DNA of 5,026 nucleotides from Candidatus Thioglobus vulcanius (GTDB taxonomy: Bacteria > Pseudomonadota > Gammaproteobacteria > PS1 > Pseudothioglobaceae). Below are positions 1 through 5,026 of the stretch, piece by piece. The notes under the pieces are model-generated. The model saw only the letters and a list, made by a program, of their open reading frames with translations. It was not told the DNA's origin and did no database searches. Both the position numbers and the translations under genes were made by a program. Position 1 is the first letter of the stretch; the number at the start of each line of letters is the position of its first letter. The DNA lies in NCBI GenBank assembly GCA_910595855.1, contig CAJVCJ010000056.1, positions 1 to 5,026 of the forward strand, written 5' to 3'.

Positions 1-978
1 TGATTTATTACCTTGATTCTTTTCTTCAACTTCGTCTAACAGTTCAAATACACTTTCCGCAGCAGCTATTGCGATTTGCAATGGCTTGTTAATATTAACT
101 AAGCTTTTTGCAGGTTTGACTAGCATGCCCATCGCGGTAAAGAAGGATAGAAATTCACCGGCACTCATTTGCAATGAAGTGGATGAAAAATAAACCACAC
201 TACCTAGTGACAAACCAATCAAGATATTAACAAATCCTGAATTAAGGGCGCCAGTCATATCCACTTTAAAGCGCTGTTGACGGATGTTTTTAATTAGATT
301 ATTAAATTTAGTGCTTTCTTGTGTTTGCGCATGATAAATTTTAATCAGAGAAGAGCCAGAGATGTTTTCATCAAGCAGGTGGGTCATGCTACCCATGGAT
401 TGCTGTACTTTTGTACTAGCGCTACGCATACGATTAGAAGAAAGCTTGACTGCGAAATAGACTAACGGTAATAATACTAATAGGGTTAAGCTAAGTTGCC
501 AGTTTTTATAAAAAAGATAACTTGTAAGAATAATAACAGACAGAGATGATTTGATAAAATCTAGCCAAATAGTAGAAGCCGCCGCTGCAATTTGCTCTAC
601 ATCAAAGGTGAGTTTAGAAAGGGTTTTTCCAGTAGGGTGCTGATCAAAATAAGATTTAGGAAGTTTGAGTAATTTGGCAAACATATCCTGACGCAAATCC
701 ATGATGACTTTATTAGACACCCAAGAACTAGCAGCAGTTGAAGTTAATGCAAAAATAGAACTTAATACAATCACACCAAATAAAACTAAGGCATAAATAA
801 AGGCAGTGTCTGTTTGACGATTTGCAGCAAATAAATCATCAACAATACGCCCAGTGATTTCCGGGATTGAACTTTCCAATGCGGTTGCAAGTATCATCAT
901 TACTGAGGTAAAGACAAGCTTGCCAACGTGTGGCTTTAAGTAGATAAATAGGCGAGAAACAAACTGTTTGTACTGCAT
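1..978 (-). CDS. msbA: MsbA-type lipid A/phospholipid flippase, ABC exporter (partial, transmembrane domain only)
   Basis: Reading leftwards from an ATG at 978-976, an open frame of 326 codons runs to the window edge without a stop, so the 3' part is missing. The protein begins MQYKQFVSRLFIYLKPHVGK. Hydrophobic segments near residues 18-36, 58-80, 135-157, 163-180, 245-266 and 268-288 fit the six-helix exporter fold. Residues 96-132 carry the MsbA-like stretch with SYFDQHPTGKTLSKLTFDVEQ, and 284-305 carry GMLVKPAKSLVNINKPLQ, both close to remembered E. coli MsbA. Family members are about 580 residues, so the whole nucleotide-binding domain (Walker A, signature, Walker B) lies outside. By family knowledge it is a homodimer in the inner membrane that flips lipid A-core using ATP. 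A related multidrug ABC exporter cannot be fully excluded, because the diagnostic ATPase half is unseen. It is transcribed divergently from pyrG. No clear Shine-Dalgarno precedes the ATG. Confidence 0.85.
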   Translation of the reverse strand, partial: MQYKQFVSRLFIYLKPHVGKLVFTSVMMILATALESSIPEITGRIVDDLFAANRQTDTAFIYALVLFGVIVLSSIFALTSTAASSWVSNKVIMDLRQDMFAKLLKLPKSYFDQHPTGKTLSKLTFDVEQIAAAASTIWLDFIKSSLSVIILTSYLFYKNWQLSLTLLVLLPLVYFAVKLSSNRMRSASTKVQQSMGSMTHLLDENISGSSLIKIYHAQTQESTKFNNLIKNIRQQRFKVDMTGALNSGFVNILIGLSLGSVVYFSSTSLQMSAGEFLSFFTAMGMLVKPAKSLVNINKPLQIAIAAAESVFELLDEVEEKNQGNKS

Positions 979-1059
979 ATTGCAATTACTTTATATTTTG
1001 ATGATCTATATTATAACGCCTTAGGGTATCATAAGCCTTTCAACTTTGTTACTTTTCAA
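979..1059. promoter_or_regulatory. Divergent msbA/pyrG intergenic region with overlapping candidate -10 boxes
   Basis: This 81-base spacer must hold the start signals for both neighbours. On the minus strand, 1015-1010 reads as a perfect TATAAT, which would place an msbA start about 25 bases before its ATG. On the plus strand, 1012-1017 reads TATAAC (5 of 6), with a weak TTTATA at 990-995 and 16-base spacing, giving a pyrG leader of roughly 36 bases. The two boxes share 1012-1015. No well-spaced -35 supports the minus box; the best match, TTGAAA, sits 22 bases away. These are pattern matches only; AT-rich DNA produces such boxes by chance. Confidence 0.4.
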
Positions 1060-2700
1060 GTGCCTACAAAATACATCTTTATTACTGGCGGCGTGGTCTC
1101 TTCTTTGGGTAAGGGTATTGCTTCAGCTTCACTAGCTACACTTCTAGAATCACGCGGTCTTAATGTGACCATGCTTAAGCTTGACCCATATATTAATGTT
1201 GATCCTGGCACAATGAGTCCATTCCAGCATGGTGAGGTTTTTGTTACCAATGATGGTGCTGAGACAGATTTAGACCTGGGTCACTACGAGCGTTTTATTC
1301 GTCAAAAGCTTGGCAAGAAAAACAATTTCACTGCAGGTCGAGTTTATGAAAACGTGATTGAACGTGAACGTCGTGGTGATTATTTAGGTGCTACCGTTCA
1401 AATTATTCCACATATTACTAATGAAATTAAAGCATTGGCAGAAGCAGGTGCTAAAGGTGCAGATGTTGCATTGGTTGAGATTGGTGGTACTGCTGGTGAC
1501 ATCGAATCACTGCCATTTTTAGAGGCTATTAGACAAATGGGCCTTGAGCTAGGTCGTGAAAACACATTATTCATTCATTTGACGTTATTGCCTTACATTA
1601 AAGTGGCGGGCGAGCTAAAAACAAAACCAACTCAGCACTCTGTAAAAGAATTACGCGGCATTGGTATTCAGCCTGATATTTTAATTTGTCGTTCAGAGCA
1701 TCCGTTACCTGATGCAGAGCGTGCCAAAATCGCTCTATTTACTAACGTACCAGCAGATTCGGTCTTTACCTCACTTGATGTGGATACTATCTATAAAGTG
1801 CCGAGAGCACTCCATGATCAGGGTTTGGATGATATCGTCGTGCAAAGACTTGCATTAGATTGCAACCCAACAGATCTGAGCGAATGGGATCGTGTTGTTG
1901 AGAAACTTAATTCCCCAGTCTCTAGTGTTGATATTGCCATGGTAGGTAAGTATATTGATCTAACAGAGGCTTATAAATCATTGTCTGAGGCGTTATTGCA
2001 CGCAGGTCTTAATACTGGCACTAAGGTTAATATTCATTATTTTGATTCTGAAGAAATTGAAAAAAATGGAACAGATTGTTTAACTGAAATGAGTGCAATA
2101 TTAGTTCCAGGTGGATTTGGTAATCGTGGTGTTGAAGGTAAAATTGCAACTGTTCAGTATGCTCGTGAAAACAACGTGCCTTACTTGGGTATTTGTTTAG
2201 GTATGCAAGTTGCTGTGATTGAATATGCACGAAATGTTGCTGGCATGGCTGATGCTAATAGTACTGAATTTAACTCAGATACAACCCATCCTGTTGTAGC
2301 TTTAATTACCGAATGGCAAGATGAAGACGGTTCTAAACAAACGCGAGATATGGATTCTGATCTGGGTGGTACTATGCGCCTGGGTGGTCAAGAGTGTGCA
2401 TTAGCGGAAGGGTCGCTAGCTAAAGAAGTATATGGCGCATCAGTAATCACTGAGCGTCATCGTCATCGCTATGAAGTTAACAATACCTTGATTCAGCAGA
2501 TTGAAGAAGCAGGATTAGTAATTTCTGGAAAATCAATTGACGGTACTTTGGTTGAAATGGTTGAGGTTAAAAATCATCCGTGGTTTGTTGCTTGTCAATT
2601 CCATCCAGAATTTACCTCTACACCTCGTGATGGGCATCCATTATTTGAGAGTTTTGTTAAAGCTGCTAACGAAGCACACAATTTAATCCTTTCTTCTTAA
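1060..2700 (+). CDS. pyrG: CTP synthase (glutamine-hydrolysing)
   Basis: It makes CTP from UTP, ATP and glutamine, the last step of pyrimidine nucleotide synthesis, in the cytoplasm. The 546-residue product is full length (E. coli has 545). The N-terminal synthetase domain (about 1-266) has the nucleotide-binding loop GGVVSSLGKG at 10-19 with Lys18, Lys40, and the Mg-binding residues Asp72 and Glu140. The C-terminal class I glutamine amidotransferase domain (about 290-540) has the oxyanion glycine region PGGFGNRG at 350-357, the nucleophile Cys379 in YLGICLGMQ, and His515/Glu517 in FHPEF, completing the triad. All landmark numbers agree with the E. coli enzyme, so the GTG at 1060 is the right start. 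No in-frame ATG, GTG or TTG lies between 991 and 1060. No purine-rich ribosome site precedes it. The next gene begins 19 bases after the stop, suggesting co-transcription. The usual gammaproteobacterial partners kdsA or eno do not follow. Confidence 0.98.
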   Translation: MPTKYIFITGGVVSSLGKGIASASLATLLESRGLNVTMLKLDPYINVDPGTMSPFQHGEVFVTNDGAETDLDLGHYERFIRQKLGKKNNFTAGRVYENVIERERRGDYLGATVQIIPHITNEIKALAEAGAKGADVALVEIGGTAGDIESLPFLEAIRQMGLELGRENTLFIHLTLLPYIKVAGELKTKPTQHSVKELRGIGIQPDILICRSEHPLPDAERAKIALFTNVPADSVFTSLDVDTIYKVPRALHDQGLDDIVVQRLALDCNPTDLSEWDRVVEKLNSPVSSVDIAMVGKYIDLTEAYKSLSEALLHAGLNTGTKVNIHYFDSEEIEKNGTDCLTEMSAILVPGGFGNRGVEGKIATVQYARENNVPYLGICLGMQVAVIEYARNVAGMADANSTEFNSDTTHPVVALITEWQDEDGSKQTRDMDSDLGGTMRLGGQECALAEGSLAKEVYGASVITERHRHRYEVNNTLIQQIEEAGLVISGKSIDGTLVEMVEVKNHPWFVACQFHPEFTSTPRDGHPLFESFVKAANEAHNLILSS

Positions 2701-2719
2701 GGTTTTTGTAGTAATTCCT

Positions 2720-3070
2720 ATGGTATTTAATCGGGCCTTAGATTCTTGGGGTACTGATGACTTTGCCCGAGTTTTTAAGCTGACTTTTAACGCATTAAGC
2801 CTTAAAGATCTGCCTTTAATGGACTGCTGCACTCATAGTGGTGTCATTGATGAGACTAGCATTGAATCAACCATCCTAACAAGCTCCGCAACACAAAAAA
2901 CCATTAGTTTAAAAATAGGCGTATTTTTTAGTGAAATCTTATCGGGTTGCGCGTGTAGCGATGATCCATCTCAAGCTATGATTCTTGAGAACTCTTATTG
3001 TGAATTGTTGGTAGAGATTAATCGATCTGATGCACAGATAAAATTTACTTACGCTTCTTACGCTTCTTAA
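2720..3070 (+). CDS. Conserved protein of unknown function, 116 residues, CxC-DDP and YCE motifs
   Basis: I do not know its function. The ATG at 2720 follows pyrG by 19 bases on the same strand, so it is probably the second gene of that unit. The protein is soluble, with no signal peptide or membrane segment. It has a Trp/Phe-rich start (W10, F15, F19, F23), a motif LPL at 31-33, then KIGVFFSEILSGCACSDDP at 65-83, and an SYCELLVEI segment at 92-100. I recall small proteobacterial proteins with a similar pattern (KxGxFY, GCxCADDP, YCEL), which suggests a real conserved family; this is recollection, not a search. Cys77, Cys79 and Cys94 could bind metal or form a disulfide, but Cys36-Cys37 look less conserved-like. 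The last residues, YASYAS, come from a 9-base duplication in the 26-base tail-to-tail overlap with der, so the end may be a recent extension. No good Shine-Dalgarno is seen; an AAGG lies too far upstream (2699-2702). Confidence 0.8.
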   Translation: MVFNRALDSWGTDDFARVFKLTFNALSLKDLPLMDCCTHSGVIDETSIESTILTSSATQKTISLKIGVFFSEILSGCACSDDPSQAMILENSYCELLVEINRSDAQIKFTYASYAS

Positions 3071-4460
3071 TAAATTGCATTAAGCGACGTTTTTTAGTTA
3101 CCTGACGTGCACTAAGCTCATTTTTGTTATCTTTAAATGGGTTCTCACCACTCTTATATTCGATTCTAACCGGTGTATTGGTTAACTTAAGTGCATTGAT
3201 AAAGAAATTCTTTAGGTAGCGATCATAGGCATTTGGAACATTCTGAAGATGGTTGCCATGAAAGGTGAGTGTCGGTGGAAAGACATCAGTCTGGTTCACG
3301 TATTTAATTTTTAAACGCCTGCCTTTTACTGGTGGTGGCTGATGCCCATGATTAGCCAACTCTAAGATTTTATTTAACGTCGAAGTTGAGTGCTTAGTAC
3401 CAGCATTTGTATATGACTTAATAATAGGTGCAAACAATTTACCAACACCAGAGCCATGCAATGCAGAAATATAATGCACACTGGCATAGTTAACAAAAGA
3501 GAGTTTTACATCTAGCTTACGCTTAACTTCAGATTTTTGATATTCATCTAAACCATCCCATTTGTTGATAACAATTAACAATGCACGACCTTTGTCAGAA
3601 ATCATACCAAGAAGTGTCGCATCTTGTTCAGTTACACCTTCGCGAGCATCCAATACTAAAACAACAACATGAGAGCGATCAAGTGCATCAATAGCTTTAA
3701 TAATTGAGAAAATTTCAATTTTTTCATGAGTTGAGCGCTTGCGACGAATACCTGCAGTATCAATAAGCGTGTATTTTTGACCTTCGCGTTCAAACGGAAT
3801 ATAGATGCTATCACGCGTAGTACCTGGCATGTCGATTGCTAAAACACGCTCCTCACCAAGAATACGATTAATTAGGGTTGATTTACCAACATTGGGCCTG
3901 CCTAAAACAGCAACAGCAATACCCTCAATCTCTTCTTCCTCTTCTTCCTCTTCTTCTAGTTGCGGAAGGAGGGGTAATGTGTAATCAATTAATTCGCAAA
4001 TTCCCTGGTTGTGTTCAGCAGAAATTAACTTAGGCTCACCTAAGCCCAGCTCATAAAACTCTGCAGCTAGCGATTCATTCAGGCCTTCTGCTTTGTTACA
4101 GACTAGAATTATTTTCTTTTTTAGGCGTCTAAGACGAGCAGAAATTTCCAAATCTAGTCCAATAACACCATCTCGACTACTAACAATGAAATAGATAATA
4201 TCGGACTCTTCAAGAGCGCTTAATACCTGCCCCTCAATGCCACTGTCAACAATATTATCTTCATTGGTTAGGCCGCCAGTATCAATAATGGTGACAAAAG
4301 TATCAGTATCTTCATCTAGTAGAATTTCAGCGTATTGACGATCACGAGTCAAACCCTCAAAATCAGATACTAGCGCCTGACGAGATCCGACAAGTCTATT
4401 AAAAAGGGTGGATTTGCCAACATTTGGGCGTCCAACGAGTGAGATTGTAGGTAAGCCCAT
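3045..4460 (-). CDS. der: Ribosome-associated double GTPase Der (EngA), 50S assembly factor
   Basis: Der is an essential GTPase needed for maturation of the 50S ribosomal subunit. The 471-residue protein has the family's unique layout. G domain 1 has GRPNVGKS at 10-17, Thr38 in LTRDR, DTGG at 60-63, NKAE at 122-125 and SAEH at 147-150. A nine-glutamate linker follows at 169-177. G domain 2 has GRPNVGKS at 187-194, TTRD at 214-217, DTAG at 234-237, NKWD at 299-302 and SALHGSG at 332-338. A KH-like domain spans about 350-437, and a basic tail (KKRRLMQFIKKRKKRK, 456-471) probably contacts rRNA. The ATG at 4460 sits directly before the G1 strand, as expected, so the start is secure despite no visible Shine-Dalgarno. 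Oddities are the Glu at 125 where NKxD is canonical, a linker shorter and purer than the mixed acidic linker I recall in E. coli, and repeat-encoded linker and tail. It lies 12 bases after yfgM, so they are probably co-transcribed. Confidence 0.97.
   Translation of the reverse strand: MGLPTISLVGRPNVGKSTLFNRLVGSRQALVSDFEGLTRDRQYAEILLDEDTDTFVTIIDTGGLTNEDNIVDSGIEGQVLSALEESDIIYFIVSSRDGVIGLDLEISARLRRLKKKIILVCNKAEGLNESLAAEFYELGLGEPKLISAEHNQGICELIDYTLPLLPQLEEEEEEEEEIEGIAVAVLGRPNVGKSTLINRILGEERVLAIDMPGTTRDSIYIPFEREGQKYTLIDTAGIRRKRSTHEKIEIFSIIKAIDALDRSHVVVLVLDAREGVTEQDATLLGMISDKGRALLIVINKWDGLDEYQKSEVKRKLDVKLSFVNYASVHYISALHGSGVGKLFAPIIKSYTNAGTKHSTSTLNKILELANHGHQPPPVKGRRLKIKYVNQTDVFPPTLTFHGNHLQNVPNAYDRYLKNFFINALKLTNTPVRIEYKSGENPFKDNKNELSARQVTKKRRLMQFIKKRKKRK
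3048..3069. repeat. Perfect 9-base tandem duplication in the convergent gene overlap
   Basis: CTTACGCTT occurs at 3048-3056 and again at 3057-3065, followed by a partial third copy CTTA (3066-3069). Nine is a multiple of three, so both genes stay in frame. On the plus strand it gives the Tyr-Ala-Ser pair ending the 116-residue protein; on the minus strand it gives the repeated Lys-Lys-Arg ending Der. Confidence 0.9.
3061..3095 (+). terminator. Candidate weak intrinsic terminator of the pyrG unit, inside the 3' end of der
   Basis: CGC (3061-3063) and TTAAT (3067-3071) can pair with ATTAAGCG (3079-3086), leaving a 3-base bulge (TTC) and a 7-base loop. Three bases later there is a run of six T (3090-3095). 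The stem is short and AT-rich, and the T run does not abut it, so termination would be weak. It is the only hairpin-plus-T arrangement I see near the end of the pyrG unit. No matching signal is evident for der in the opposite direction. Confidence 0.3.
3930..3956. repeat. Three perfect tandem copies of a 9-base unit encoding the Der poly-Glu linker
   Basis: CTCTTCTTC is repeated exactly at 3930-3938, 3939-3947 and 3948-3956. Read on the minus strand each unit is GAA GAA GAG, so the array gives nine consecutive glutamates (Der residues 169-177) between the two GTPase domains. The identical codon order in each copy points to duplication of the unit rather than independent selection of Glu codons. 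Confidence 0.92.
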
Positions 4461-4472
4461 AGTAGTTTTAAG

Positions 4473-5026
4473 TTAGTTAAGGTCGGCAAGTTTAATGTTA
4501 ATTAAACTTTGTAATTCGGAGTCTTTCGAGATTTGTGATAAGGCAAGTCTGTAATATTTTTTAGCTTCATCAATGTTATTATCAGCAACATAAATATCGC
4601 CTTTTAATTGGCTATAAAGGCCGTCAAATTGACCAGCAGTGGTATTATCAAGTGTAGCGATTGCTTCCGAAAAGCTACCCAACTCTAATTGTATGCTGGC
4701 AGTTCTCATGGTTGCAACTTTGGCAATTAACGAGTTATCATCAGTCATTAGTGGGGATAAATATTGCAAGGCTAGCTTATAGTCTTTATCTTTAGCAGCG
4801 ATTTTTGCTTGCATTAATGTTGCTTGTGGCAAATAGCCACTATCTGAATGATTAGTATTAAGCTCTTCAAGTGCAGTGGTATTGCTATTTAGGTAAAGCG
4901 CTCTTGCCTCGATTGTTTGTTGATATTCATGTGCTTTATAAGCGCCCAAACCCCAAATACCACCCAAGCCAAGCGCAATACCTGCAATAATTTGCGGGCC
5001 ATTTTCTTTTATCCATTTTTTAATTT
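4473..5026 (-). CDS. yfgM: YfgM-like ancillary SecYEG translocon subunit, TPR protein (partial, N-terminus outside window)
   Basis: The frame stays open from the stop at 4475-4473 to the window edge, giving 183 residues with no start. A TTG at 4967 could be taken as a start, but the reading upstream of it (IKKWIKENGPQIIAGIALGL) is clearly coding: a basic-aromatic KKW patch, ENG, then a hydrophobic membrane segment continuing through GGIWGLGAY. This matches the N-terminal pattern of YfgM (KRFFAENGKAL then a transmembrane helix in E. coli, from memory). Only about 15 residues are probably missing, as the family is near 200 residues. The rest is helical TPR-like (TPR_21 type): ATLMQAKIAAKDKDYKLALQ, then GDIYVADNNIDEAKKYYRLAL, and a family-like end, INIKLADLN. 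The protein is anchored in the inner membrane with its TPR domain in the periplasm, and is associated with SecYEG/PpiD and chaperone traffic. Its position just before der supports the call. hisS would be expected further right. Confidence 0.85.
   Translation of the reverse strand, partial: IKKWIKENGPQIIAGIALGLGGIWGLGAYKAHEYQQTIEARALYLNSNTTALEELNTNHSDSGYLPQATLMQAKIAAKDKDYKLALQYLSPLMTDDNSLIAKVATMRTASIQLELGSFSEAIATLDNTTAGQFDGLYSQLKGDIYVADNNIDEAKKYYRLALSQISKDSELQSLINIKLADLN

Noticed and set aside
1056..1250. Minus-strand open frame of 64 codons over the start of pyrG
   Set aside because: It lies antisense to the highly conserved N-terminus of CTP synthase, has no recognisable motif and is a shadow of the real gene.
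2027..2230. Minus-strand open frame of 67 codons, rich in His, Gln and Phe
   Set aside because: It is antisense to the PyrG glutaminase domain. The biased composition follows from the complementary GAA/GAT-rich codons, not from a real protein.
2701..2719. Possible terminator or regulatory site between pyrG and the small gene
   Set aside because: The 19 bases contain a T5 run but no hairpin. The spacing instead suggests co-transcription.
3009..3038. Small inverted repeats (AGAT/ATCT and ATCTG/CAGAT) before the der stop, considered as a der terminator
   Set aside because: Stems are only 4-5 base pairs, and no T run follows in the der direction. Such pairings are expected by chance in AT-rich DNA.
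1..5026. Mobile element, CRISPR array, tRNA/rRNA, toxin-antitoxin or defence-like system
   Set aside because: No terminal inverted repeats, transposase or integrase motifs, spaced direct repeats or structured RNA signatures were seen. Almost every base is accounted for by housekeeping genes with normal motifs.

Overview
This window looks like an ordinary chromosomal segment of a low-GC gammaproteobacterium. The gene content is housekeeping: lipid A/phospholipid flippase MsbA, CTP synthase PyrG, the double GTPase Der and the SecYEG-associated protein YfgM. MsbA and YfgM place it among Gram-negative bacteria, and the yfgM-der linkage is typical of gammaproteobacteria. The AT-rich composition, compact spacing and protein flavour recall sulfur-oxidising SUP05/Thioglobus-type bacteria or their symbiotic relatives. 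That last point is an impression, not something proved from the sequence.

Layout. From 978 leftwards on the minus strand lies msbA, cut by the window start after its transmembrane domain. An 81-base spacer (979-1059) separates it from the divergent plus-strand gene pyrG (GTG start at 1060) and holds overlapping candidate -10 boxes for both directions. Nineteen bases after pyrG, a 116-residue protein of unknown function (2720-3070) follows in the same direction. It converges on der (4460-3045, minus strand), and the two coding regions overlap tail to tail by 26 bases. Upstream of der, separated by only 12 bases, is yfgM. It runs off the right edge, so its true start is outside the window.

How the genes relate. 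yfgM-der is one minus-strand operon serving envelope protein export/quality control and 50S ribosome assembly. bamB, which usually sits between them in Enterobacteria, is absent here. pyrG and the small gene are probably co-transcribed and make up the opposing unit. The convergent overlap leaves no room for a conventional terminator, and the only candidate hairpin lies inside the end of der.

No mobile element, CRISPR array, tRNA, rRNA, riboswitch or novel defence-like system is visible. The most interesting local features are two perfect 9-base tandem repeats inside der: one writes the Glu-only linker, and one is shared with the small gene in the overlap. Also of note are the uncharacterised Cys-containing protein, the missing bamB, and the lack of Shine-Dalgarno sequences at all four visible starts.
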